A stretch of DNA of 64,000 bases from positions 61,659 through 125,658 of the forward strand of contig NZ_JANKBI010000018.1 in assembly GCF_024622195.1 (NCBI RefSeq), given 5' to 3'. The translations under genes and the position numbers were made by a program. Position 1 is the first letter of the stretch. Each line of letters opens with the position of its first letter. Positions 1-8,415 of the stretch are shown in pieces. The notes beneath the pieces were generated by a model. That model was not told where the DNA came from. It worked only from the letters and a program-made list of their open reading frames with translations, and did no database searches. This DNA comes from Murimonas intestini (lineage in GTDB: Bacteria; Bacillota; Clostridia; Lachnospirales; Lachnospiraceae).

Positions 1-2
1 AC

Positions 3-374
3 GCTGCTCTCTTAAGCCTGGCTGACAACTCCGGATCACCAACCACTCTTGTGGCAATCTGCACCGAAGTCTTCCAGTGTCTTAAAGACAATTCAGATAT
101 GTGCACTATCATGCTGGGAAATTACTGTGACAAACAGTTTGTGGCCCGCCTTCTGGCATTGGGGAAACAGGCCTGCCTGAAGTCATATTCCTCGTATTTT
201 AAAGAAGCTTCACCGCGCAGTATCGAATACTTTTATTCTTTTGTCAGTGCAGGATGTATCGGCCTGCTCAGAAGGTGGATGGAAGACGGCATGGATGGAG
301 CTCCTCTGGAGATCGCTCGTATGGCAGAGCAGATCATGCTCACAGGCGTGGGATTTCTTGATATGTCCTCTTGA
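3..374 (+). CDS. TetR/AcrR-type transcriptional regulator, C-terminal part (5' end outside window)
   Basis: The frame is open from the window edge and ends at a TGA, so only the last ~123 codons are present and the DNA-binding helix-turn-helix is missing. What remains looks like the ligand-binding C-terminal domain of TetR regulators of the dihydroxyacetone-kinase-regulator type: a string of amphipathic helices, then a segment with FYSFVSAGCIGLLRRWMEDG followed by an acidic helix, typical of the end of that domain. A GTG at 51 could be mistaken for a start, but the upstream codons are open and read naturally. Its target cannot be inferred because the upstream neighbour is not visible. Confidence 0.6.
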   Translation, partial: AALLSLADNSGSPTTLVAICTEVFQCLKDNSDMCTIMLGNYCDKQFVARLLALGKQACLKSYSSYFKEASPRSIEYFYSFVSAGCIGLLRRWMEDGMDGAPLEIARMAEQIMLTGVGFLDMSS

Positions 375-481
375 CAACAGGCTTTTCTATGTATATACTA
401 TGCATCAACTATATAAATACGGCTGTTTGGCCGATTCCAGAAATTTTCTATTAAAGAAATCTAAAGAAACCAGTTAATTAC

Positions 482-511
482 TTTACATATTTATTCAAAG
501 CAGTATATAAT
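482..511 (+). promoter_or_regulatory. Probable sigma-A promoter of mecA
   Basis: TTTACA at 482-487 and TATAAT at 506-511 with an 18-bp spacer, about 25 bp upstream of the mecA start codon. A GGAAGTGAT ribosome site follows at about 525. Confidence 0.6.
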
Positions 512-536
512 ATAAATATAGATAGGAAGTGATATT

Positions 537-1307
537 ATGAAAATAGAGAAAATCAACGATAATCAGATACGCTGTACGCTAACAAGAGAAGATCTGTCAA
601 GCCGCGATCTCAAGTTGAGTGAATTGGCCTATGGAACTGATAAGGCAAAATCTCTGTTTCGCGACATGATGCAGCAGGCTGCTTATGAATGCGGCTTTGA
701 GGCAAATGATATCCCGCTTATGATTGAGGCAATTCCTATTTCTGCAGATTCTATCATCCTGATCATAACTAAAGTAGAAGACCCTGAAGAACTGGATACA
801 AGATTTGCTAAATTTGCACCCAGTCAGTCTGGCGAAGAGCTGCCCGGCAGTTCTGCCGCTCCCCCTAAACCAGAAGGAGCGGATGATATTTTAGGGCTTT
901 TTAATAAAATCCGTGAAGCTAAGAAGAGTGCAGCCCTGGCCAAGTCTACAAAGACAGAGAGCCAGCCCGAAGAAGAGGAGGAAGCAGATATAAGCGCTGA
1001 TGAGGCTTCTTTTAACCTCACAAAGCTGTATGCTTTCCCGGATCTGGACTGTGTGATCCGTGCATCTCATGTACTGGGGCCTGTCTATCACGGCATGAAT
1101 TCTCTTTATAAGAATCCTGCGACAAGGGAATACCATCTGATCATAAGCAAATCAGACCATACACCAGAGGAATTTAACAAGGTCTGCAATATTTTATCTG
1201 AATACGGCAGCAGCATCAAATATACACCTGCTACCCAGGCCTTTTACAGAGAGCATATGGAATGCCTGGTGGAATACGCCGCACTTCAGAAATTGTCAGA
1301 TGTCTGA
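537..1307 (+). CDS. mecA: Adaptor protein MecA
   Basis: MecA adaptors deliver substrates to the ClpC AAA+ unfoldase for ClpCP degradation; in Bacillus the classical target is ComK. The 256-aa product has the two-domain plan: an N-terminal substrate-recognition domain (about 1-90, starting MKIEKINDNQIRCTLTREDL), an acidic low-complexity linker (about 95-155, rich in E, K, S, P), and a C-terminal ClpC-binding domain (about 160-256) with the typical FPDLDCVI and SLYKNPATREYHLII strands. It is monocistronic, with its own promoter upstream and a strong terminator downstream. Family assignment is from sequence style; the clostridial substrate is unknown. Confidence 0.88.
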   Translation: MKIEKINDNQIRCTLTREDLSSRDLKLSELAYGTDKAKSLFRDMMQQAAYECGFEANDIPLMIEAIPISADSIILIITKVEDPEELDTRFAKFAPSQSGEELPGSSAAPPKPEGADDILGLFNKIREAKKSAALAKSTKTESQPEEEEEADISADEASFNLTKLYAFPDLDCVIRASHVLGPVYHGMNSLYKNPATREYHLIISKSDHTPEEFNKVCNILSEYGSSIKYTPATQAFYREHMECLVEYAALQKLSDV

Positions 1308-1337
1308 GACTTAGATATATTGTTAGAAAAAAACAGC

Positions 1338-1392
1338 AAAGCGCTTCCAGCTCCTGCCATCAATGCGGCAGGAACCGTGAAGCGCTTTTTTT
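1338..1392. terminator. Bidirectional rho-independent terminator between mecA and the alpha-glucosidase gene
   Basis: AAAGCGCTTC pairs with GAAGCGCTTT around an inner CTCCTGCC / GGCAGGA stem. T-run on the + side and A-run on the left side, so it serves both convergent genes. Confidence 0.85.
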
Positions 1393-1396
1393 GTTA

Positions 1397-3070
1397 CTAT
1401 CTACACTTATACAGTACAAAAGCCTCATAGGGTTTCAGTTCGATCTGACCCTTATAAACATCTCTTGAATAATTTCCGATCAGGCATCTGCTCTTCTCAA
1501 ATCCTCCAGGCACTTCAAATTTCTGAATATCCCCGGTAAAGTTGCAGACTGTCAGCAGCTTCTCATCTCCGTATGTGCGAGTATACACATAAAGCTCCTC
1601 ACTGTCCGGAAGAAGCAGTTCATAGCTGCCTTCTGTGATGATCTGGTACTCCTTGCGCAGCCCGATGAGCTTCTTATAATAATAAAAGATGGAATCCTTA
1701 TCTGCCAGCGCCGCCCGGGCGTTAATGCCGGTATAATTGGGATTTACCTCTATCCAGGGCGTGCCCTCTGTAAAGCCTGCATTTACGCTGCTGTCCCACT
1801 GCATCGGCGTTCTTGCATTATCCCTGCTTTTAAAGCGCAGGCATTCCATCATATAATCTTCTCCTGCAATCCCTCCCTCCACTATCTCGTGGTACGCATT
1901 GATGCTCTCTATATCCCTGTACTGGTCAATTGAGGTGAATCCTGCATTTGTCATGCCAAGCTCCTCACCCTGGTAGATATAGGGCGTACCCTGCATCATA
2001 TGCAGGCAGATTGCCAGCATCTTGGCTGACTCAGCCCTGAATTCCTTATCATTTCCAAACCGTGACACTACCCTGGGCTGGTCATGATTGTCCCAGTATA
2101 AACTGTTCCACGCTTTTCCGTGAAGCTGCGTCTGCCACTTGCTGAGTACTTCTTTAAGCTGTGTCAGTCTGGGCGGTCTGTTATTCCATTTCCCGTAGCT
2201 TCCAAAATCCAGATCCATATGCTCAAACTGGAAAACCATATTCAGCTCATGCTCATCAAAACCCGCATACTTCTTAGCCTCCTCAACAGTCACGCATGCT
2301 GTTTCACCTACAGTGGCAAGAGGGTATCTGGATAATACCTCTCTGTTCATCTCTTTCAGATATTCATGCTCGTGAGGCCCATGTGTAATGATAGGTCCGA
2401 TCTCCGCATACTGGTGCCCCTCTCTCACATGACCGTCCTCAAAAACTTCAGGCTTTGATATCATGCTGATCACATCCATCCTGAAACCGTCAATCCCCTT
2501 TTGGCACCACCAGTCCATCATCTGAAATACTTCCTGGCGGACCTTTGGATTATCCCAGTTCAGATCCGGCTGTTTTACCGCAAATGCGTGTAAATAATAT
2601 TGGTCTCTCGCTGCGCAGTACTCCCATGCGGAACCTCCGAAGCTGGCTTCCCAGTTTGTCGGCTCCTTTCCTTCTTTTCCATCCCTCCAGATATAATAAT
2701 CACTGTAGGGATTGTCTTTTGATCTTGCACTCTCGATGAACCACGGATGTTCATCAGAGGTGTGGTTGACTACCAGGTCCATCATGATTTTCAGGCCCCG
2801 TTTATGTGCTTCATCCAGCATTTCATCAAAGTCAGCCATAGTCCCAAAGTCGTCCATGATATCCTGGTAATCGCTGATATCATACCCATTGTCACAATTA
2901 GGCGATTTATAGACTGGTGAGAGCCAGATGATATCAACGCCAAGTTCCTTTAAATAATCCAGCTTTTGTGTGATTCCTTTAAGATCACCAATGCCGTCAT
3001 TGTTGCTGTCCATGAAGCTGCGGGGATATATCTGGTATACGACCGCGTTCTTCCACCAATTCTCCTGCAT
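1397..3070 (-). CDS. malL: GH13 oligo-1,6-glucosidase (alpha-glucosidase)
   Basis: Intracellular alpha-glucosidase of glycoside hydrolase family 13, 557 aa, the usual length for the oligo-1,6-glucosidase group. Visible motifs: VVYQIYPRSF at the N-terminus, DLVVNHTSDEH (region I), DGFRMDVI with the nucleophile at D199 (region II), VGETA with acid/base E256 (region III) and WDNHDQPR with D330 (region IV). The residue after the nucleophile is V200; valine here is associated with alpha-1,6 (isomaltase) specificity, whereas maltases carry threonine or alanine. It is last in an operon with a sugar ABC importer, so isomalto-oligosaccharides are the inferred substrate. GGAG ribosome site precedes the ATG. 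Trehalose-6-phosphate hydrolase is the main alternative. Confidence 0.85.
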   Translation of the reverse strand: MQENWWKNAVVYQIYPRSFMDSNNDGIGDLKGITQKLDYLKELGVDIIWLSPVYKSPNCDNGYDISDYQDIMDDFGTMADFDEMLDEAHKRGLKIMMDLVVNHTSDEHPWFIESARSKDNPYSDYYIWRDGKEGKEPTNWEASFGGSAWEYCAARDQYYLHAFAVKQPDLNWDNPKVRQEVFQMMDWWCQKGIDGFRMDVISMISKPEVFEDGHVREGHQYAEIGPIITHGPHEHEYLKEMNREVLSRYPLATVGETACVTVEEAKKYAGFDEHELNMVFQFEHMDLDFGSYGKWNNRPPRLTQLKEVLSKWQTQLHGKAWNSLYWDNHDQPRVVSRFGNDKEFRAESAKMLAICLHMMQGTPYIYQGEELGMTNAGFTSIDQYRDIESINAYHEIVEGGIAGEDYMMECLRFKSRDNARTPMQWDSSVNAGFTEGTPWIEVNPNYTGINARAALADKDSIFYYYKKLIGLRKEYQIITEGSYELLLPDSEELYVYTRTYGDEKLLTVCNFTGDIQKFEVPGGFEKSRCLIGNYSRDVYKGQIELKPYEAFVLYKCR

Positions 3071-3081
3071 ATTTTTCTCCT

Positions 3082-3939
3082 TTACTTAATAGCTCCTTCT
3101 ACCATTCCCTGCATGATCTGCTTCTGGGCAAAGATAAACAGGATAATGACTGGCACCATAGCCAGAAATGCTGCTGAAAGTATCAGATCCCATTGCTTTA
3201 CATAGGAACCTACAAAGCTGCTCACCGCTACAGGAAGTGTCTTAATCTTACCATTCAGCCCCAGCATCAGGGATGGGAGCAGATAGTCGTTCCAGATCCA
3301 GATACCGTTCAGTATCAGCACTGTTACCTGTATTGGCTTCAGAAGCGGAAATACTACTTTAAAAAATGTCTTTTCCGGGCTACACCCGTCAATCCATGCC
3401 GCTTCCTCCAGTTCATACGGGATCCCCTTTATGAACCCATGAAGGATAAATACTGACATAGACCCCCCGAATCCCAGATAGGCGAAGATGACACCCTTAT
3501 AGCTCTGCAGCATACTGATTCCCAGAAAACTGGACAAGTTCTTAAATGTGGAGAGGAGAGGCAGCATGACTACCTGGAATGGGATAACCATGGCCGATAC
3601 AAATATCATGAAAATAAAAGATGACCATTTTGTCTTATTTCTGACCAGCACCCAGGCTGCCATACTGGAAAATACAGTGAGCAGCGCCAGGGATACTACC
3701 GTAATCAATAGCGAACTGAAAAAGGAATTCCAGTAATTAAAACTCTGGTTGTTAATGACATTACTAAAATTAGTAAACAGCTGTGACCACTCTGACGGCA
3801 GCGATACCGGGCTGATAACAATGTCTGCGCTCTTTTTGGCCGCATTTATTATTACCAAAAAGAACGGAGAGAGCATGACAAGTGTCAGGAGAATAGCCAC
3901 AACTTCTGCAGCCCTTGTTCTCATTTTTTGTGCTTTCAT
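3082..3939 (-). CDS. Carbohydrate ABC transporter permease (MalG type)
   Basis: Inner-membrane permease of a CUT1 sugar importer, 285 aa with about six membrane segments. The cytoplasmic EAA loop is visible as EEAAWIDGCSPEKTFFKVVFPL at about 190-211, the site that docks to the ATPase. Its ATG overlaps the stop codon of the upstream permease (TAATG at 3937-3941), a sign of translational coupling, and only 11 bp separate it from the glucosidase gene. The operon has no ATPase gene, so a shared MsmK/UgpC-type ATPase elsewhere in the genome is inferred. Confidence 0.88.
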   Translation of the reverse strand: MKAQKMRTRAAEVVAILLTLVMLSPFFLVIINAAKKSADIVISPVSLPSEWSQLFTNFSNVINNQSFNYWNSFFSSLLITVVSLALLTVFSSMAAWVLVRNKTKWSSFIFMIFVSAMVIPFQVVMLPLLSTFKNLSSFLGISMLQSYKGVIFAYLGFGGSMSVFILHGFIKGIPYELEEAAWIDGCSPEKTFFKVVFPLLKPIQVTVLILNGIWIWNDYLLPSLMLGLNGKIKTLPVAVSSFVGSYVKQWDLILSAAFLAMVPVIILFIFAQKQIMQGMVEGAIK

Positions 3940-4979
3940 TACATCTCAACCTCCTTTTTCTTACTGATCGATACCTGTGTCAGTGAAACGATAGCCAGTA
4001 TGATAAAGAATACTACCGCCTTTGTCTGGCCCAGCGCATACTGGTTCTTGCTGATTGCTGTGTTAACTATATTCAGGGCCAGCAGTTCCGTTGACTGTAC
4101 GGCCTTTCCGGCTAATATCCGGCTTGGAGCGCCATTGGTAAGTGCAAGGTTTAAGTCATACTGTTTAAAAGAATTGACCAGTGTCAAAAAGATACATACC
4201 GTAAAAGTATTTGCGATCATAGGCATTTTTATCCTTCTAAGTGTCGTCCAGGCATTTGCCCCATCCACTGAGGAAGCTTCCAGTACATCCTTGGGCACAC
4301 CCTGAAGCCCTGTCACATAGATCATCATAATATAGCCAGCATACTGCCATGTGCTCACGATAAGGATGGCTGCAAGAGCCTGGTTCGGATCTGTCAGCAT
4401 GGATACACTTCCTGCGATAACGGAAGTAAATACCTTATTAAAGATAAACTGCCATACATAGCCCAGTACAATGCCGCCGATCAGGTTCGGCACGAAAAAC
4501 GCAGCACGGTAAAAGTTTCTGCCCTTTACCCTTGATGTACACAGCAGCGCCAGAGCAAACGCCACTATATTTACTGATATCATGTTAATAACTGTAAAAA
4601 TAAAGGTTATCACAAAGGAATATAAATAGTCTTTTGACTGAAACATCTTTATGTAATTTCCAAGCCCCACAAACTGTGTCATCTTGACTCCGTCCCAGTC
4701 TGTGAGTGAGTAGAAGATACCACAGATGAAAGGGACAAGGACTGTAACCCCAAATGCGAAGACTAACGGGAATAAAAAGATAAAATTAATAATTTTGCGG
4801 TGCTTCTTTGTCGGATAATAATAGATTCCAAAGAGCACCAGGACTGCTCCAACGATCAGAATACCTCCCCTGTATGCATTCTGGCTTCCTGTGAAGTCCA
4901 GATACAGGGCAACTGCCATGGCCGCTATTCCGACAATCAGGGCAATCAATGAAATGGTCTTTTTCGCACTGCTGTTCAC
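3939..4979 (-). CDS. Carbohydrate ABC transporter permease (MalF type)
   Basis: Partner permease of the same CUT1 sugar importer, 346 aa. Two extra hydrophobic helices at the N-terminus (about 10-55) precede the core permease domain; the EAA loop reads LEASSVDGANAWTTLRRIKMP near residue 240. The start is a GTG at 4979, supported by a GGAG ribosome site 8 nt upstream and by absence of a better ATG. It ends inside the start codon of the next permease. Substrate is inferred from the glucosidase in the operon as isomalto-oligosaccharides. Confidence 0.87.
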   Translation of the reverse strand: MNSSAKKTISLIALIVGIAAMAVALYLDFTGSQNAYRGGILIVGAVLVLFGIYYYPTKKHRKIINFIFLFPLVFAFGVTVLVPFICGIFYSLTDWDGVKMTQFVGLGNYIKMFQSKDYLYSFVITFIFTVINMISVNIVAFALALLCTSRVKGRNFYRAAFFVPNLIGGIVLGYVWQFIFNKVFTSVIAGSVSMLTDPNQALAAILIVSTWQYAGYIMMIYVTGLQGVPKDVLEASSVDGANAWTTLRRIKMPMIANTFTVCIFLTLVNSFKQYDLNLALTNGAPSRILAGKAVQSTELLALNIVNTAISKNQYALGQTKAVVFFIILAIVSLTQVSISKKKEVEM

Positions 4980-5048
4980 GCTGCTATCTCCTCTCTCTGA
5001 CGCTTATTGTAACTGGCTTATTGTAACTGCCCGGGATTGCAGCACAGC

Positions 5049-6461
5049 TTATTGCTGTGCCGCATAGTCTGCTATAGTGGACTCCATCATATCTACAAAC
5101 CCTTCTTTGTCGAGCTGGTCCTTCGCATAAAGCTCGAATACCGCACCTGTAGCGTTCTGTGCAATACCTTCCGGCTGCATCAGCCAATCCCATGCATAAG
5201 TATTGCCATCTTTAATATAAGGGATCATGCTGGCTGCCAGAGGAGTAGTCGGCTCCAGTTTGCAGGATTTAAACGGTGATACCATACCACAGTCAATTAC
5301 AAGCGCCTGCTGCCCTTCTTCAGTTGTTGCCAGTGCCTCTAAAAACTTCTTACATGCGTCAATCTTGTCACTGTCTTTATAGATTCCCCACACTGCAGGA
5401 GCATCTGCAAGGATACCTGTTGTCTCTTCTGCAGAGAATGCTGCCGGGGCGATCCCGCAGGCAAATGTTGCATTATATGTGTCGAGGGAAGGGTCAATCC
5501 AGTTTCCCTGTGTGATGAAAGCTGTTTTGCCCTGTGCCCACAGTGCCAGCTGGTCATCATATGTTCCTGATATCAGCACGTTCTGGTCTGCATAGTCAAA
5601 GAGTAATTTTACCCAGTCAGCGAACTGTGACATACGCTCTTTGTCAATTTCACCTTTTTGTTCCATCTCTATCAGAGACTTATCGCTTCTGTCTTGTCCC
5701 TGTGCGATATAGACAGCCATCATATGGTTTCCTGTAGACCAGTTCATTTGTCCTGATTCAGCCGCCACGGAGCATACTGCCTGAAGCCCCAGCTCATCCT
5801 TCATACCATCCAGCTTCTCAAATGCTGCCCTGTAAGCGTCAATTGTCGTAAGTGTGGCGGGGTCAATCCCGGCTTTATCAAGGATGTCCTTATTATATGT
5901 AACTCCAATTCCTTCCACTGCAAACGGCATACCTACGACAGTACCATCATCTGCTGTAAAAGCATAGTCTGTATCAGCGATCCATGATTCACCGTCAAGT
6001 GGCGCCAGCCAGTCTTTAAAAGACTGATAGGAGTCAGCTGCATATGCGAAGATATCCGGCATATTTCCTGCTGCATAATAATTCTTCAGCTGTCCGTTAA
6101 CATCCACTCCGCCTCCCAGGGATTCAATGACAACCTCCTGCCCTGTCTGTTCCTGATATTTTTTTGCAAAAGCCTTAAGAGGCTCATCAATCTCAATCTT
6201 CGTGTTCATAAATCTGATAGGCTCACTGGTGGGCGCTGCCTCTTCGCCTGCCGCTTCCGTACTTTCTGCCGCATCCTCTGCTGCTGCCGTATCTCCTGCT
6301 GCTGTATCCTCCGCTGCTGCCGTATCATCTTGTGCTGCTGCCTCAGTTGTGTCCGCTTTGGTCTCCTTTTCTGTTTCAGTTGCAGAGCTGCTTCCACATC
6401 CTGCCAAAGTCCCCATTACCATAACTCCTGCCAACACCGCTGATAATAATTTCTTTTTCAT
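5049..6461 (-). CDS. Sugar ABC transporter substrate-binding lipoprotein
   Basis: Extracellular solute-binding protein, family 1 type, 470 aa. The N-terminus has a charged MKKK, a hydrophobic stretch and a lipobox LAGC (Cys about 22), followed by a long Ala/Glu/Thr linker (about 25-80) that tethers the binding domain to the membrane. The body has typical features of maltose-type binding proteins (AKKYQEQTGQEVVIESLGGG, PDIFAYAADSYQ, ATTEEGQQALV). The ATG at 6461 was chosen over a GTG at 6470 because GAGGTG lies 7 nt before it. First gene of the leftward operon, directly downstream of three palindromic operators. Confidence 0.9.
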   Translation of the reverse strand: MKKKLLSAVLAGVMVMGTLAGCGSSSATETEKETKADTTEAAAQDDTAAAEDTAAGDTAAAEDAAESTEAAGEEAAPTSEPIRFMNTKIEIDEPLKAFAKKYQEQTGQEVVIESLGGGVDVNGQLKNYYAAGNMPDIFAYAADSYQSFKDWLAPLDGESWIADTDYAFTADDGTVVGMPFAVEGIGVTYNKDILDKAGIDPATLTTIDAYRAAFEKLDGMKDELGLQAVCSVAAESGQMNWSTGNHMMAVYIAQGQDRSDKSLIEMEQKGEIDKERMSQFADWVKLLFDYADQNVLISGTYDDQLALWAQGKTAFITQGNWIDPSLDTYNATFACGIAPAAFSAEETTGILADAPAVWGIYKDSDKIDACKKFLEALATTEEGQQALVIDCGMVSPFKSCKLEPTTPLAASMIPYIKDGNTYAWDWLMQPEGIAQNATGAVFELYAKDQLDKEGFVDMMESTIADYAAQQ

Positions 6462-6512
6462 GCTGTTCACCTCATATTTTTATTCTTACTATATTCTGCG
6501 CTGCCCTGTTTG

Positions 6513-6589
6513 CTTTTGCGCATAAGTTTTATTTACATCTTTGATTTTAATCACCTTATGCGCATAAGTCAATAACTTATGCGCATAAG
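6513..6589. promoter_or_regulatory. Three phased LacI-type operators upstream of the oligosaccharide operon
   Basis: Palindrome CTTATGCGCATAAG occurs perfectly at 6555-6568 and 6576-6589, and with one mismatch (CTTTTGCGCATAAG) at 6513-6526. The central CG and the flanking symmetric arms are typical of LacI-family sites. Centres are 21 and 42 bp apart, that is two and four helical turns, so bound dimers would lie on the same DNA face. The adjacent LacI-family gene is the obvious binder (inference). Confidence 0.8.
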
Positions 6590-6668
6590 CTACATTTTTA
6601 TAACTTTTGTACAATAGACCTTTGACATATTTTCACAATCCAGCACTGTCATTTTTGTGCAAAATATA

Positions 6669-6706
6669 AAAAAGCAGATAAACCAACATCGATTTATCTG
6701 CTTTTT
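6669..6706 (-). terminator. Terminator of the LacI regulator gene
   Basis: AAAAAGCAGATAAA and TTTATCTGCTTTTT form a 14-bp stem around a 10-nt loop, with flanking A and T runs. It lies about 30 bp beyond the regulator stop codon, isolating it from the transport operon. Confidence 0.85.
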
Positions 6707-6735
6707 AGAAGCTTTTTCTTCCTTTTCCTGTACTT

Positions 6736-7746
6736 TTACAGCTTTCGGACACTGTCTCTTACCACGATCTTTACAGGCAGTATCTCGTCCTTCGGATTTT
6801 CCTCGCCACGCAGCATCGCCATGAGCTTTTCTACAGCCACTGTGCCCTTTCTGTCAACATCCTGATACACAGTGGTAAGTGCCGGCCGGCATACCTTTGC
6901 AAATATATTGTCATCAAATCCTGCTATTGACACATCGCCGGGGACATCCATCCCCCGGGCAAAAAGTTCATTGGTGACCTGCAGTGCGTAATTATCTGAA
7001 CAGCAGAACATTGCCGTCACCCTCTGGGCAGCTTCATATACTTCGCTCATGCTGACAGCAGTTTCCCCTTCCACAGGTGAAATTATGATCAGGTTCTTTT
7101 TATCAAAGACGATCCCTGCTTCTCCCACTGCCTTTTTAAATCCCCTGTAGCGCATATAGTCCACGCCCTCCAGGTTATCACATATAAAGGCAATCTCCCT
7201 GTGACCGTTTTCTATCAGGTATTTTGTCATTATATAGCCGCCGCCCTCATCGTCCAGCCCCACGTTCACATAGTCCATGATATCCTTGGGGGCATAGCTG
7301 TCTATCAGAACAATGGGCTTTTTATACCTGCCTCTTATTTTCAGGTACTCATCCCTGTTCATTCCTACAGTAATCAGGCCGTCCACATTCCAGCTGGACA
7401 CGTATCTGATGATCTCGCTTATATCATCAGATACGTACAGCATAAAGAAATAATTATTTTTTCTGACTTCCTTTTCGATTGCCCCGACAAGACTGCCAAA
7501 AAACGGGTCGGCAACTATATTCTTATATTTATCCTCATTGCTGAACAGGGCCATACCTATGATTTTAGACCTGTTCTGGGCCAGGTTCCTGGCATTTATA
7601 TTCGGGGTATAATCATATTCCTCTAAAAGTTTCTGTACCTTTTCCACTGTAGCAAGCGACACCTCGCTCGTCTTGCCGTGGATGACATTAGAAACTGTTG
7701 TCGTGCTGATTCCCAGAATATTAGCTAGTTCTTTAATGGTGACCAT
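6736..7746 (-). CDS. LacI-family transcriptional regulator of the oligosaccharide operon
   Basis: A 336-aa LacI/GalR regulator: N-terminal helix-turn-helix (MVTIKELANILGISTTTVSN, residues 1-20) and hinge helix up to about 60, then a periplasmic-binding-protein-like ligand domain (about 60-330) including GFDDNIFAKVCRPALTTVYQ near the end. It lies directly upstream of, and in the same orientation as, the sugar import operon, with three matched palindromes between them. It is therefore inferred to repress that operon and respond to an isomalto-oligosaccharide or its breakdown product. No promoter of its own is obvious in the short upstream gap. Confidence 0.88.
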   Translation of the reverse strand: MVTIKELANILGISTTTVSNVIHGKTSEVSLATVEKVQKLLEEYDYTPNINARNLAQNRSKIIGMALFSNEDKYKNIVADPFFGSLVGAIEKEVRKNNYFFMLYVSDDISEIIRYVSSWNVDGLITVGMNRDEYLKIRGRYKKPIVLIDSYAPKDIMDYVNVGLDDEGGGYIMTKYLIENGHREIAFICDNLEGVDYMRYRGFKKAVGEAGIVFDKKNLIIISPVEGETAVSMSEVYEAAQRVTAMFCCSDNYALQVTNELFARGMDVPGDVSIAGFDDNIFAKVCRPALTTVYQDVDRKGTVAVEKLMAMLRGEENPKDEILPVKIVVRDSVRKL

Positions 7747-7773
7747 ATCAGTCTGCCCCCTTACCTAAAAAAT

Positions 7774-7814
7774 AAGCTGCCATTCCAGTCTGTGGACTGT
7801 ACGGCAGCTTTCTT
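7774..7814 (-). terminator. Terminator of the DUF1858 gene
   Basis: AAGCTGCC / GGCAGCTT outer stem with inner CAGTC / GACTG pairing; a T-rich stretch follows on the minus strand. It lies between the DUF1858 gene and the LacI regulator. Confidence 0.75.
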
Positions 7815-7872
7815 TTGCCCCGGGCGGCATCATATAACACAGCCCCTTCAGACCGGGACTTACTTAATTTTA

Positions 7873-8079
7873 TTAAGCTTCTTTTGTTTCCAGAAATGCA
7901 TTCACTCTCGCAACCAATACATCCGGCTCTATACCATGAACCATAGCAGCTTCTTCCAGAGATTCCATCTGTGCGCTCGGGCATCCTACGCAGTGCATTC
8001 CGCCTGCCACAAGAATTGCCGCCATGTCTGGATCCATATTCAGAATTTCCCCAATTAACATATCCTTTGTTACTTTCAT
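7873..8079 (-). CDS. DUF1858 domain protein (redox-disulfide type)
   Basis: Small 68-aa protein of the DUF1858 family, named in databases as the hybrid-cluster-protein-associated redox disulfide domain. The motif GGMHCVGCP (residues about 27-35) holds the two conserved cysteines. A longer reading exists upstream, but the ATG at 8079 has AGAAGGAGG in ideal spacing and the sequence MKVTKDMLIGEILNMDPD is the family start. It has its own promoter and terminator. Role is unproven; a redox or iron-sulfur function is suggested only by the cysteine pair and the anaerobic lifestyle. Confidence 0.85.
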   Translation of the reverse strand: MKVTKDMLIGEILNMDPDMAAILVAGGMHCVGCPSAQMESLEEAAMVHGIEPDVLVARVNAFLETKEA

Positions 8080-8113
8080 GCTAAAATCCCTCCTTCTTTT
8101 CGAGATGGTTCCT

Positions 8114-8142
8114 ATTATAATACTTTTCTTATCCTGATGCAA
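8114..8142 (-). promoter_or_regulatory. Promoter of the DUF1858 gene
   Basis: On the minus strand TTGCAT (8137-8142) and TATAAT (8114-8119) with a 17-bp spacer. Confidence 0.7.
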
Positions 8143-8415
8143 GGCATTATTCCTACTTTTCCGCCAGTATTTGATACTTTGAGCGTTTGGAAAACCATCC
8201 TTTTTTTACCTGTATCGTACATTATTTCCTTATTATTAATTATTATTATCATTTTCGACACTGTACTTAAAAAAAAACAGATTTAGCTATTGACTTGTAT
8301 ACAATGTACATAGTACTATATGAATATGATAAATATTTAACAGGGCTGACCTAATTAATATTTTATCTTTTTATGGGTACAACTAATCACAAGCATTCCT
8401 TAGGAGGTTATTGTA
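8143..8415. other. Non-coding region upstream of the pyruvate formate-lyase locus
   Basis: AT-rich gap between divergent genes. The right part holds a plausible promoter for the pfl locus and a short palindrome (separate entry), then a ribosome site TTAGGAGGTTATTGTA at 8400-8415. The middle (about 8215-8280) is A/T runs with no structure I recognise. Confidence 0.6.
8290..8319 (+). promoter_or_regulatory. Probable promoter of the pfl locus with internal palindrome
   Basis: TTGACT at 8290-8295 and TACTAT at 8314-8319, spacer 18 bp. The perfect palindrome TTGTATACAA (8295-8304) sits immediately after the -35; it resembles GntR-family half-site pairs and is a candidate operator. The 5' UTR would be about 90 nt. 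Confidence 0.5.

Noticed and set aside
6202..6525. 107-aa Ala/Ser/Val-rich ORF opposite the binding-protein linker
   Set aside because: Shadow of the low-complexity Ala/Glu/Thr linker of the lipoprotein; the lipobox and family motifs are on the other strand.
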